Shown here one piece after another: positions 12,001-21,473 of a stretch of DNA of 64,000 nt (position 1 is the first letter of the stretch; every line of letters begins with the position of its first letter). The position numbers and the translations under genes are program-made. The DNA lies in NCBI GenBank assembly GCA_907164885.2, contig OU015492.1, positions 197,597,460 through 197,661,459 on the forward strand. The letters run 5' to 3'. The stretch comes from Dolomedes plantarius. Lineage: Eukaryota > Arthropoda > Arachnida > Araneae > Dolomedidae. Below the pieces are notes generated by a model that saw only the letters and a list, made by a program, of their open reading frames with translations, was not told the origin of the DNA and ran no database searches.

Positions 12001-13102
12001 CAGAAGGAGTATTATTCTCAACATTAGAATTTATAGGAGGTTTGTCAATTAGGTCAAAATCACACATATGTCCTATAATGGAATTTTTACTCAAATGAAG
12101 TTGTTTAGCATCCCTATTTTCAATAAATATATAAAAGTGATTTAAAATAGGTTCCTGACAAGTATTTTCAAATTTATGTAATGAAGGATGACAAATAAAT
12201 TGTTTAGAATTTGGTAGAAAAAGAGCTTCATTGAAATTAGTAAGGGTTTTCACCTTAACATATTGACTATCGTCACATTCTAATATAACTTTTTCACATA
12301 CCATAACTACATTAGATGCAACTTCATTACCTTTATCATTTTTCACACATAAATTATCATTCACAAGTACATTATCAGCATATAAATTAAAACATTGTGC
12401 AGTAGAAGAGATATCAACATTATCAGCAAAATCATTATGCATACTTATTTTGTCATTGAAGTTGGAAGAACAGTTCTCTGGTGCAGTATCACAAAAATTA
12501 GTAGAATTATCTCTCAGATTATTATTATTAGGTTCAATATTATGATTACTCTTAGTATTAAGATTAGGTGAGTCAGTGATGGTTGAATTGAAATGAACAG
12601 AATTATCAAAGGAATTTTGAATAAAAGGTATGGTTTCAGAGTTAATTTTAATTGCATTTAGTTTATGATCTAGTATTACATTGTATTTGTTGAGAAAGTC
12701 ATACCCAATTAAGATATTGAATTTAGATGTTGACAGATCTGTTAAGAAAAAGGTGTGTTTAAATGACTTCCTGGAGAATTTGATAGGCAATTCAACACAA
12801 GCAGAATATTGTAGAGTAGAGTTAAGGGTTTTAATGGTTACAGCTCTAGAGATTATTCTGTATTTAAGTTGTGATTTCATTGAATTAAATGTATTTAAAT
12901 CAAACAATGACAAACTCGAGCCAGAATCTAACAGTGAAATTAGGACATTATCTTTTAAATATACATACACCAGAGGTAAGGAATAAACAGAAATATCATC
13001 ATTCGGGCAGTTAATATTAGTAACATTGTCATTAAAGTACTGAGAATACTCATTAGCAGAATTTTTATAGGAGTTCATAATCCCAGTGTTATGACACTCC
13101 AT
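9035..13102 (-). CDS. Gypsy pol polyprotein: protease, RT, RNase H, integrase
   Basis: A 1,355-residue intact ORF. In order: aspartic protease (LLDSGSS, D at about residue 59, and ILIGYDFL); reverse transcriptase (FSTLDFGNAYWQI; catalytic FAYQDD near 606, with Q in place of the V/M/I/L commoner at that position); RNase H (LNTDAS near 752, VLTDSK); integrase zinc finger (HVSHFG ... CHLC); DDE core (MDILGP about 1059, TDLGTQF about 1117, CERTN about 1150); and a GPY/F module (FTGPYEV about 1282) with no chromodomain seen after it. The ATG is 2 nt past the gag stop, in the -1 frame. The frame is open back to the UUUAAAC site, so the natural product is probably a Gag-Pol fusion. Confidence 0.95.
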   Translation of the reverse strand: MECHNTGIMNSYKNSANEYSQYFNDNVTNINCPNDDISVYSLPLVYVYLKDNVLISLLDSGSSLSLFDLNTFNSMKSQLKYRIISRAVTIKTLNSTLQYSACVELPIKFSRKSFKHTFFLTDLSTSKFNILIGYDFLNKYNVILDHKLNAIKINSETIPFIQNSFDNSVHFNSTITDSPNLNTKSNHNIEPNNNNLRDNSTNFCDTAPENCSSNFNDKISMHNDFADNVDISSTAQCFNLYADNVLVNDNLCVKNDKGNEVASNVVMVCEKVILECDDSQYVKVKTLTNFNEALFLPNSKQFICHPSLHKFENTCQEPILNHFYIFIENRDAKQLHLSKNSIIGHMCDFDLIDKPPINSNVENNTPSDFDFSCNSLEHVVNFISTTPEILSKRKEMLSSSDFKLDHLSCDHKQQLLNILLTNYAAFSKDLSTLGHTDRVKPHISLTQNFPIRTLPFPIPQTLQQTALDQLNEMQSAGIIERGNCEWACPMLMVKKKSLDSSAPPTFRLALDLRLLNSVIKSSSYPLPKISTIISNLSKFKYFSTLDFGNAYWQIDLPKDLQKIVAFTTPFASYFSKRIPFGLKTAASTFQNLIDNVLEQVNLPGLFAYQDDLVIGANSFEESLSKIAKLLEVISKFNLTLSPHKCSFHKTTIDFLGFHIKDNAIFPIDNNITKITAFPVPTSKRQVKRFLGVCGFYRSLIPNFAALTQPLIDVTSPKVKFIWSPYLQECFNNLQSIFFSKPFVKLPMWDQNFYLNTDASNLAISGILMQKFDDKLLPISYFSKSLTKGQKNYSTLKKELFALYMSIIAFKYYLYNRTFTVLTDSKPLINYKHTSSPTDIVTRWLLEMSEYSIIYEHIPGKLNVLADYFSRLTCDPPSQNLATNPEIINSEDVLPITTVNALTTDPIQNHPAIPITNDPPMDISISTFLAEQSRDSKLIKIINYLNQPNSAKSSKFTDYYIHDDSKLLCWDKTNINTNSHIIVVPHSLKFKVLKICHVSHFGIEKTYDFVKARYFWQGMYVDTVNFVKSCHLCSLNKPHTIVSAPFQANPIPTLPNEAVSMDILGPFKNNAYVLTIIDLFSRHLELFPLVKITTEAVTECLLSYVCKFGRPSLILTDLGTQFTSEIFSSFTKTIGIKLNHTTVGNPKANAICERTNLSAKSTINCLLQQGVPFKHAVLLHQHLYNGSHHSSTNYSPFLLHFGREVALIFDNFCYKKSVEQLDKPQYLNNLFKNMLQVQQTVYQNLTDKRVIQNNKQLQHAKLRVLSPGNIVYVKSKDRFNKKFTGPYEVIKRHSVVTYSIRLLSNPLAPLTKIHIDRLHFAPARKAHLNESSSAPLMFKVSPPQQNRYFLRSTVLQ

Positions 13103-13104
13103 CT

Positions 13105-14061
13105 CTAGTTTAAATTATTACTAGGATTATTTGATGGCACAAAAACATTTGCTCTAGGGTTCATATTATTATTCCCATGGCTATTATTACGAGAATTAGG
13201 TCTAACCTGACCTCTACCACGATTATATTGGTTATGGTTTGCTCTATTAGCTAATACTCTCTTAAACTGATAACAATTCTTCATTAAGTGGTTCAAGCGG
13301 CCACAGTAATTACATTTGATTTGCACTCTATTAACTGGACTTGGCCTAAAACTTTTGGAGTATGGCCTGAAATTTTGTCTGTGTGCTCTAAAATTCTGAT
13401 TTCTAGCATTTTCATTTTTGGCAGGAGAAGAAGTATTATTGGTAGGATTTTTAATTTCAACTATCTGAGTTTTTAAATAATTAACTTCAGCTGATAATTG
13501 ATCATATGAAGGCTGAGAAGAGGTAGATGGAACCAAAATCTCAGATTGAATATGGATATCCTGCAAAAGTTGAGCTTTAGCAACCGCCTCATCAAAATTA
13601 TCCAAACCAGACTCCAAAATTTTTAATTTATGGCTGGCAGGCAAAGCATTTAGCAAATGTGAAAATTTTATAGAGTCTAACTGAGTTTTCTCAGTGATAG
13701 ATGGGTGCACTTTCCTTACAAGATTATCAAGCCTGTGTGCTAAATTTCTGATTGTTTCATCAGGCAACAATTTAATATTATCTACAGCTACACGCAAAGA
13801 ATGTGTGGTTGCAGGTTTCAAAAAATCAACGAAAATCTGTTTCAGTTGTAAAATAGATGTACAACCTTTAGCATCAGCCGAACTGACAAAAAATTTAAGA
13901 GCATTGCCTGTAAGTTTGGATTTTAAAAAAGTCAAAGCTTGTTGCTCAGACCACTTATTAAATTCCTTTATGTCGATTACTTGTTCGAAAAAGAACTCCA
14001 ATAACTCTACATCACCCTCAAATGGTGTCAGGCTGCATGGAAATGAATTTTTTGTAGCCAT
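13105..14061 (-). CDS. Gypsy Gag (capsid-nucleocapsid)
   Basis: A 318-residue intact ORF starting MATKNSFPC. The first 170 or so residues resemble a Ty3/gypsy retrotransposon gag capsid region (SLTPFEGDVELLEFFFEQV; ALTFLKSKLTGNALKFF). The C-terminal third is rich in Asn, Arg and Phe. It carries one CCHC zinc knuckle, CNYCGRLNHLMKNC (CX2CX4HX4C, near residues 249-262), for RNA packaging. The end, SNNLN-stop, overlaps the slippery site. It should assemble cytoplasmic particles and package the element RNA. Confidence 0.92.
   Translation of the reverse strand: MATKNSFPCSLTPFEGDVELLEFFFEQVIDIKEFNKWSEQQALTFLKSKLTGNALKFFVSSADAKGCTSILQLKQIFVDFLKPATTHSLRVAVDNIKLLPDETIRNLAHRLDNLVRKVHPSITEKTQLDSIKFSHLLNALPASHKLKILESGLDNFDEAVAKAQLLQDIHIQSEILVPSTSSQPSYDQLSAEVNYLKTQIVEIKNPTNNTSSPAKNENARNQNFRAHRQNFRPYSKSFRPSPVNRVQIKCNYCGRLNHLMKNCYQFKRVLANRANHNQYNRGRGQVRPNSRNNSHGNNNMNPRANVFVPSNNPSNNLN
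13108..13114 (-). promoter_or_regulatory. -1 ribosomal frameshift site UUUAAAC between gag and pol
   Basis: Minus strand: the gag frame reads AAT TTA AAC TAG, giving the heptamer T TTA AAC directly before the gag stop. This is the X XXY YYZ arrangement. A -1 slip moves ribosomes into the pol frame (CTA GAG ATG ...), which is open only from 13114 onward because a TAA lies at 13115-13117. After a 9-nt spacer there is a 5-bp hairpin AGUGU-CAUA-ACACU (13085-13098). Its loop can pair with UUAUG at 13076-13080, suggesting a compact pseudoknot, though loop lengths would be tight. The heptamer and frames are seen; function is inferred. Confidence 0.8.
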
Positions 14062-14437
14062 GCTTTTAAGTATTTCTCATATAAAGAGAAAAAAAAATTA
14101 TAATCACAAAATGTGAAAAGAGTTAAAAGTGCACTTTAAAGTATTACACAAAATGAGAAAAAAATATAAATCACAATTTTATAAATACTACCATTCAAGT
14201 AAAAGTAAATTTGCAAAAACTAGATTATTATGAAAAATATACTGAATATACACTAAAAATTCATATTTACTGTAACAGTTGGATTGTACTTATAATACCA
14301 ATATTGTAAGTATAAAATTTCAATGAAACATTTCAAAAAAATTGTGAAGAATATTTAACAAATGATAAATAATGAATTAAAATGAAGCATACCAATTGAT
14401 GAAGTTGAGAGCAGCACTGGTCATTGCGCACCATTTC
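14062..14437 (-). other. Gypsy 5' leader with candidate primer-binding site
   Basis: About 376 bp between the 5' LTR and gag. On the minus strand, 4 nt after the LTR end (CCTATACA), lies TGGTGCGCAATGACC (14419-14433). It begins with the TGG expected for pairing with a tRNA CCA end. I do not recognise the tRNA from the remaining bases. The rest of the leader is AT-rich. Confidence 0.5.
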
Positions 14438-16108
14438 TGTATAGGTGGTTTTTGACGGTACCATTTCTGTACTATTGAAGTGAATTTCTGTACAATTGTA
14501 CTTTTTGGGTACACTCACTAATGTGTATGGTCACTATTTTGGTAGAGTCAAATGTTTTTAGCTCGAAGGACCTTTGTTCTGTTGAGTGAAAGATGAAGTA
14601 CACCAGAAATGTTCACAGCACGAAAGTTCTTTAAAAAAAATGAAGATTTGTCTATCGTTTAAGATGTAGAAATGACAGTTCGTCAAGGGAGGCCGGAGCA
14701 TTTAAGACGCAGTCCGTCTCTTACGGAGAAAAAAAATCTTCATTCAGCTGTAGCCGTAAATGGTTCTTCAAGAAAAATATTAGCGATGGTACCTTACAAG
14801 TAGAGAACCGGAAGATTTTGCATAGTGGAAGTACAAGATTTGCTGAGGAAACAAACGTTGAAGATCATTGTGCCGCAGGATTGAATTATCACAGGTTTGG
14901 AAGCTGCTCACAACTACTCTTTATAAAAATAAATACTGAGGAAGAAAACTTCTTCAAAAACGACTTGTTGGTAGAAAAAATAAGTTTTTATTCTTCTTGA
15001 TAAAAATACGAATTATTTCTTGACTACTGAATTATAACAGGAACAAATAAACGTAATACTACATACTAGAAAAGAGCTACAGGTCTACACGACCACTTAT
15101 TAGAAGATCATCAAAAATAAAATAATAGTATTGAAGGAATTTCCTTTTTAAAGTATATATACACAAATATCAGATCAATAGAATACACTCGTACTCACTA
15201 TTCGACAATAAAAAATACATCCCCCTCACCAAGCCACGGCCAAACCAAAAAGGACCGAAAGCCCGGCTCAGGGTCTCTTAGAGCAAGTTTTTATCTACCA
15301 AGCAATTCTGAATCTCTGCATCGCATCTCTTTTTTTTCAGCCCTGGACAACGCAAGGAGAGAAGGGTTGCCGTACAACCAATCTCGCCAAGGCGTGCAGA
15401 AGGGAGAGGAGAAAGACAACCTTAACAGCGCCTCAACACGTTGCCAACACCTTGTGTCCATAAAATAAAATACGCGAAGCATCGCCAAAACTGGATACCT
15501 TTAGTACCACATTCCTCTTGCCAGAAGAAAATGCCAGAAGAACCCTTTTAAGGAGTTTCATTGGCCGAGACTGGCTGAGCTTAACCAATCAGAGGAGCTG
15601 GTCAAGCAGCGCGAAGCCCAAACGCCTGTTCAGAGAAAAACTGTTTCCCATGCAAGATACTCGTAATAAATTACGTTCGCCGCAGGCGCGGAAAAGGGAA
15701 ACTGGAGCCTTTAGCATAAACGGAGTTTAATAGCTTAAAAAGACCCATCAATGCTGTTAACAAAAACACGGAAACAGGGAAGAAAAGACATCTTATTTCG
15801 TGGACACGAGGGTAGCAATTAGGGGACCTAGCTGATAAAGACTTAAAGAATATAAGACGGCAAATTGCACTGCCAGATGTTAGAAGATAGGCTATTCTCA
15901 ATTACCGACCGAACGGACTTAAAGGTTACAGAGACCTCCCATGACTAAGAGCCTGGGAAAAAAATAAATTACTATCAGATAAGGAAAGGAAACATAACTA
16001 GCAGATTTAAGATTAAAATTAAGGTTATAATTTAAAGTTTAAGAGAACTACACAAATTAAATTAAATTAAATTAAAATAAAGGAACCTGTAACGAATTCC
16101 TCGTTACA
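14438..16108 (-). repeat. Gypsy 5' LTR (1,671 bp)
   Basis: Direct repeat of 4740-6408 and 2 bp longer (CTCTG against CTG near 15313). It provides the element's promoter on the minus strand. I did not locate a convincing TATA box. Confidence 0.95.
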
Positions 16109-16113
16109 GTATT

Positions 16114-16181
16114 CTATTAAATGTGCAAGTATTGTAATTATTTTGTTTTAAGTCAAAATAAATCTTTTAAAATCATTTACA
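16114..16181 (+). mobile_element. BEL 3' LTR, right part
   Basis: Sequence following the right GTATT TSD of the gypsy element. It contains AATAAA at 16157-16162 and, 20 nt on, ends in TTTACA, a plausible LTR terminus. An alternative end is CTCACA at 16206. The flank also repeats TATTCTATTAA, seen just left of the gypsy insertion. Confidence 0.4.
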
Positions 16182-17369
16182 GTCCACTAAATCTATAAAT
16201 CTCACACTATCTTATTGTACAGTTTTAGAGTTTATTGCTATAAAAGATTTTTTGTTATAGTTAAGACCAGAATTTTAGCCGTCTTGAATATGACGAAAAT
16301 AGAAGCAAATATTAATATAACAATCCACGTATCAGTTTCCAGCAGAACACCGTCAAATGCCGCATGTTCTTCAACATCAATTACTCCCCCAAAAGTATCG
16401 AAATTTTTAGGATGTGTATTTTATATAGACACTTCATACAAATGTTTACAAATATTAATGTCTAATTCTTCGGAAATGAAAAACGTTTGTATTGAGACAC
16501 TTATATTCTGTCGAATGCTTTGAACGTCAGTCCCTCCACCCCCCCCCCCTCCCCAGAAGTAATCATGGTGAATTTTCTGCTTATTCTTTTGGGTAAAAAT
16601 ATTTTTGAAGAAAAGTCCAATGAGACAAGAGCCGTAAAGCCTTTCAAAGATAAATTCTTTCAATAAAGAATGTACTTTATCCAACAATGAAAAGCGGTTC
16701 TGTTCCCTATTGTCAGAAAATAAAAGATAGAAAACTTTTGATTGAAAAGACATGTAAGTCTTTATCTTTTAATAAAAGGCAAGCTTTGGCACTATCGTTT
16801 AAAATGGAAAAGTGAGCTGTAAAAAGCAAACGTTGTGAAAGAAGCATTAATACGGAAAGGTACATTGTGAGTACATATGTTTCGATTGGAAAAGTTATAG
16901 CAATTTGTATTCAGAAGATGAGGAATCAAAAGATAGGTAAGTTGTATTGCATTTTGAATAGAACCAGCCCATTCCGGAATAGTGAAGCAGTTAGGACGCT
17001 GGTTTCGAAATTCAGAGGACACACATTTGATTACCTCCTCTGATGGTTGGTAATTTCAGTGACACTCTAGAACCGCCAGGAAAAAATAAATATTGCTAGA
17101 AAATATAATAACAGTAAAGTAACAGAAGAGATATTTTCTTCACAGTAAGGGGTGGTCAAGTTGTTAGAACATTGAATTCGAAATTCTGACATCGTAGATT
17201 CCATTCTTTCTCAAAATAAGGGATTTTTGACGTAAATACAACTGCATAGAAATTTTCGTGCCAACAGTTCGTACAATTCTTGCAGTGTATTCCGCCAAAT
17301 ATTTTTAGGATAAAGTGCCTGCCACATTGAAAAGAAATTATCCATACAATGGTGAGATTACAAATAAAA
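16182..17369. other. AT-rich spacer, no gene recognised
   Basis: Only short random-looking ORFs. A C-rich tract at about 16536-16555 contains a run of ten or more C. Confidence 0.5.
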
Positions 17370-17381
17370 AGTGTGATCTTT

Positions 17382-17748
17382 GTTGTTGTTTCCAATCCCC
17401 TTGGTGTAGGAAAGCCTACACCAAGCCCAAAATACCTTGGTTCTTGGCGAAGGGTAGTAAGCAGCTTCACTTTAAAGCAAGGTACCATTAGGGCTGAAGA
17501 CTGACTTGACCTCGAAGAACGTCGGTCCCGTAATTTTGAACCGAGTCAAGTGACGAGACCGGAACACTTGACCCTGCACCTCCAGAGGTATTTTGGGAAT
17601 TTGGAGGACATTGCAGCTACGACAGATATCTTCTGTGCACCAGCCGCCTTTAGTGTTCACGTCGGTGATTTTGTTAGCGACCAGCACCGAACCAGCGACG
17701 TTCAGATCACTGGCCCGCTGACTTTTCCAACCGGGCTACCGCACCCAC
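17382..17748 (-). mobile_element. tRNA-derived SINE with 12-bp TSD
   Basis: On the minus strand the head carries a pol III box A (TAGCCCGGTTGG, 17727-17738) and box B (GGTTCGGTGCT, 17683-17693) at tRNA-like spacing. The tail ends in an AACAACAAC run. It is flanked by AGTGTGATCTTT at 17370-17381 and 17749-17760, a clean target-site duplication as made by LINE machinery. The body includes a perfect 11-bp hairpin (17400-17425). A related copy is at 36697-37040. Confidence 0.85.
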
Positions 17749-17760
17749 AGTGTGATCTTT

Positions 17761-19246
17761 AGATGATCTTTTAAGATTTTTAGATGATCTTTTAAGATTA
17801 TGGTTGTTGCAACCCCTTCACTAAGTGTAATAATATGCAATTTAAGGTGATCGAGAAACGTCGGTATGAAGAATTATTACATTATGTTAATGACTGAAAA
17901 ATGGACATTCAGTTGTCTTTTAATCTCAGTTATTGTAGGTTCATTGCTTTTTTATCACCGGTTTTGATTCTCTACAAACTTTTATGAAAATCCTATACTT
18001 CATTCGGAATGTACGGAGAATATTTTAGAAATATTGTCTAGTAATGTTGATGAAATATGTCAGTTTCATATGAAGCGGCGAACTGTCTTTTAGCTGTGAC
18101 TTATGGTCGACAGTTTCTCGAAATCGAGGGAATAGATTACCATCACCCGTCATGGAAAATTAATGAGTTCCTAATTACCCCCGTTATACGAAAGTAGAGC
18201 GTTCTGACGAAACCTTTCGCAAGTGGAAGTGACACAAAGCGAAGACGAAGTAGCCATTAATTGACGAAGAGACAATTTTGGAGGTTTCTGAGGACAGTCA
18301 ACCAAATTACACTTAATCATAAATAAAAAACATTATTTTACAGTTGAAAATTAGTAACCGGTGATAAAATGATTATTAGACAGCTTATATAGAGTAAGAA
18401 CAATGTTGAATCATATGACAGAATCGCAGGCACACTGGTCTCAGAGGAAATGGTGGTGACGATGCTGAGTAAGATCAAGTCGTTAGAGTTCGGGGTGGAA
18501 ACAGCCGCCCGAGGAGGAGGAAATGATCATCTAATAGCATCTCGTCATCGTCCAAATACATCAGGGTGGGAAAATCACTAGTGTCTGCATTGTTATCACT
18601 CAAGATATCGACTAAGCCAATAGCAACTCAAAACGTTGTTTACAGTTTTCATGTATTTCATAAAGGGAAAACCCTGTCCAGTTTCTTTCGGTTATTTGAA
18701 AGAGGTCTTCTGTAGGTCTTCTGTAAGCCGAAATGACGCAAAGTAAAATGAAGTTAAGTAGTGGATACCTGTATATTGATACTTATACAGATACAAAAAC
18801 TGTTGCATAACTTTTGAGGGTTATTCGATTAAGAAGTAAAATGTACAATTGAGAAAAGCACTGAATTAACATTTTATTAAATCCTATTTTTTGAAGTTCA
18901 TCTTTGTAAAACTAACCTTACATCTTCTTAACATTTTTCAAATAGTTCACCTTAATTTAATGGGAAATATGTCGATTATTCCTTCAAATCATTCCGGAAT
19001 CAGGTGAAATATTATTTAAGCAGATACGATAAGAACTCCGATTTCTGACCCCGAGTCAAACACATGTGTTTTCTCTACAGGAGAAAAGATTTTATCATCA
19101 GATATATGACACTGAAGCTAGCGCATGTCATAACGTGTGACAAAGAAGCGGGCAGGACTAAAATTGAATCTGAACATCGGAATTCGATTTTCAGAATCAT
19201 ACAAGTTTCACCTTTACTCTTTGTGAAGCAAGAGTGACAGTATTAA

Positions 19247-19249
<3 letters not shown>
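17761..19249. other. Spacer with small repeats
   Basis: No coding signal. Immediately after the SINE, a 21-bp motif TTTAGATGATCTTTTAAGATT occurs twice in tandem (about 17757-17800). The 12-mer TTATCACCGGTT near 17953 recurs inverted near 18356, possibly the ends of a decayed 400-bp MITE. Confidence 0.35.

Positions 19250-19334
<85 letters not shown>
19250..19334. repeat. (TA)n microsatellite
   Basis: About 85 bp of uninterrupted TA. Confidence 0.95.
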
Positions 19335-19337
<3 letters not shown>

Positions 19338-19645
19338 TCATAGGGTGAAGCACACCAAATAATACATTTATCTTGCGAAGCAAAAGGTATAATGTTATTT
19401 CAGAGAGTAATCTCGCACTAAGATGTCCTCGCTAAATCTGGATCAATAGAAATCGTCGTTAGCTTGTTTTGATTAGGTGAATCACGAAAAAGTATATTTT
19501 CCATAGATCTACTTCAATAGTGCGCAAACTGTAGGTCGAGACCCACAGGGGTGTCAAAAAGGAAATTGTAGGGGTCGCGGATAGTTTGAAGCAAATTGAT
19601 CTCGTACTGAATTGTTTAATTAAAAATATGCTTTGTACTCTCTAT

Positions 19646-20798
19646 AATAGGGAGCAGTGTCAAGCTGTATGCTTTTCAACGAATATGTAGTCGACCTTAT
19701 AGGCACCTTGGTTGAAGAGAACTTAAATGTTCTAATGTATGCAGATGACCTTGTCTTGTGGACCTCCAGCTATAAGAGAAAAGCAGCAGAAACTATAGAA
19801 AATGACCTGAACAACGCTATGACTAAACTTTATTCCTGGTGGGACGATAATAACAGGTTTGTCAATACCGAAAAAACAGTATACCAGACTTTCTCACTAC
19901 GTCACAAACCATCACCATTACAAATTTTCTATAACAACATTTCTTTGACATGAAGTGAGAATACCAAATATCTAGGTGTGACTTTTGATCGCAAACTGAC
20001 TTGGAAATCTCATGTAAATGACATTAAGAAAAAATCGAAAAACGAATGTTTTTGCTTAAGCGCTAAGCGGGAGTTAGGTGGGGCTGTTCAACCTATACCC
20101 TTCACATCACCTTTAAAACTTTTGTTAAACCTATTTGACATATCGCAATGCACAACTGTTAACGGCCTCTCAAATCAAATAAGTAGAATAGAGCGAACTC
20201 AAAACCATGCCCTTTGCCTGATCACTGGCACTGTGAAGTCTACACCAATTGATGCCTTGCTGCTATACACTGGTGAAATGGCTATTGTGTATGACATTAA
20301 GAAATCTGAATTAAAACTGTACCAGAAACTTATACGGCTGCCACATGGTGCTCAGTGGGCCGGCTCCAACCTCTATCCCCGCAGGCTGAAAACACAAGAT
20401 GGTTTCTTGCAGGCCGTCTCTCTCGAGATGCCTGGGCTTGACATTATTACTCGTGTTGAGTCCCTGATGCTCCCAACTAATCCTTTGGAAATGAGGAAAG
20501 TTCTGTTTCATCTTGACCTTGTAAAACCTGTGTCAAAGACACAGGACTTCACAGAGCTTTTGTGCAGTACAAGAAGAAACAATCTACACTCGTTTTCCCC
20601 TTGAGAATTGGATGCATGTTTACACTGACGGCTCAAACTTGGATACCAATGGTAATGCCGGAGCTGGTATTTACTCAGAACATTTTTCCCACTACCTTTC
20701 CCTGGAATCTGGGAAAATTGCATTTGACAGAGAGGTTGCAGCAGTAGGAGTCTTTTTGCAACACAAGTGCTCGTCCGTTTCTCTTTGAACGGAACTAC
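19646..20798 (+). pseudogene. LINE fragment: reverse transcriptase and RNase H (I/Jockey-like)
   Basis: A 5'-truncated, frameshifted non-LTR retrotransposon. It starts at the RT motif GAVSSCMLFNEYV, then the catalytic box MYADDLVLW (about 19735), then GVTFDRKLTWKSHV (RT thumb), which continues after a stop and frame change at 19951-19978. Near 20613 the segment VYTDGSN ... GAGIYSEHF resembles an RNase H domain, in another frame. An RNase H placed after the RT points to the I superfamily or a relative. Several frame changes make it dead. It is interrupted at about 20799 by a mariner-like piece and resumes at 21136. Confidence 0.8.
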
Positions 20799-21130
20799 AG
20801 GGTGGTTATAATTAAACTTCCCCTATAAATAGCATCCTACAGCTCAAACGGGAGAACGAAATGTAACCACATAAGGTATATAGACTATACACGAGATGCG
20901 CTCACGGAATTTCGAAAAAAAAAAATTAGTTAAAAAATGTTCACCAGATGGCACTTTTCACGGAAAACATTAAATTTAACAAAATAAACGATCAAAATGG
21001 AATGCCCAAATAATTGTAAACTTGTGTCTGCTTTTGAGGAGGTCTGTTATGGATCTGCTACTTCAAAGATCAATCTGGCCATAAGAGATTTATATATCCG
21101 AACTAAAGGAAAGAACAACAGAGAAGCCCT
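20799..21130 (+). mobile_element. Mariner-like 5' end fragment inside the LINE
   Basis: It begins CAGGGTGGTTATAATTAAAC, which resembles a mariner-type terminal repeat, and carries a short ORF from 20998 ending 21137. The matching right TIR was not found. It separates two parts of one LINE, so it looks like an insertion that later lost one end. Weakly supported. Confidence 0.4.
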
Positions 21131-21135
21131 AGTGT

Positions 21136-21286
21136 GAAACCATCCTCAGGCTCCCGGATTACCCCAGGTATTGTGCGGTTGTTGCTTTCCGGATGACGAC
21201 CAGGTATGACTGCCTTTATGCCCACCTGCATCGACTTGGGATCGTCGACAAGCCTACTTGCCCCCTCTGCTGCGGCGACGCTGTAA
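21136..21286 (+). pseudogene. LINE fragment: C-terminal zinc-knuckle region
   Basis: In one frame this reads FRMTTRYDCLYAHLHRLGIV then PTCPLCCGDAV. That is the typical end of RNase H-bearing LINE ORF2 proteins, with a histidine/cysteine (CPLC) cluster. It continues the fragment at 19646-20798 and is cut by a MITE at 21287. Confidence 0.7.
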
Positions 21287-21473
21287 GGGCCTGTTCATAT
21301 AGGAGTCCGTTGCGTTGCGTTAAGGAAAAGATGGCGTTGAGAACGAAAATAAACCAATTATAGGCCTCCAAACGATTAACAATGAACTTTTTAACGCCTA
21401 TGATTGGTTTATTTTCGTCTCAACGTCATCTTTTTCTTAACGCAACGCATCGGACTCCTATGTGAACAGGCCC
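21287..21473. mobile_element. 187-bp MITE with long TIRs and TAA TSD
   Basis: The two halves are near-perfect inverted repeats of about 77 bp (GGGCCTGTTCATATAGGAGT ... its complement). It is flanked by TAA at 21284-21286 and 21474-21476. TSD and TIR type fit PIF/Harbinger (Tourist-like) non-autonomous elements. It can fold into one long hairpin and sits in the LINE. Confidence 0.85.

Larger units (their letters stand above)
4735..16113 (-). mobile_element. Complete gypsy-type LTR retrotransposon with 5-bp TSD
   Basis: The element is 11.37 kb (4740-16108) plus GTATT target-site duplications at 4735-4739 and 16109-16113. Direct LTRs of 1,669 and 1,671 bp start TG and end CA. Its genes run on the minus strand: 5' LTR (14438-16108), candidate PBS, gag, a -1 frameshift site, pol, a long 3' noncoding region, a polypurine tract and the 3' LTR (4740-6408). 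The domain order protease-RT-RNase H-integrase places it in Ty3/gypsy (Metaviridae-like). There is no env-like ORF. All coding parts are open, and by eye the LTRs differ only by a 2-bp TC indel near 5614/15313, so the insertion is very recent and possibly still competent. Confidence 0.95.

Noticed and set aside
16215..16753. ORFs of about 100 residues on both strands near the C-tract
   Set aside because: Overlapping on opposite strands, no motif, and one includes the poly-G translation.
17370..17760. A true tRNA gene at the SINE head
   Set aside because: Box A and B are present, but the cloverleaf is poor and the unit continues 300 bp to a CAA-rich tail with TSDs, so it is a SINE.
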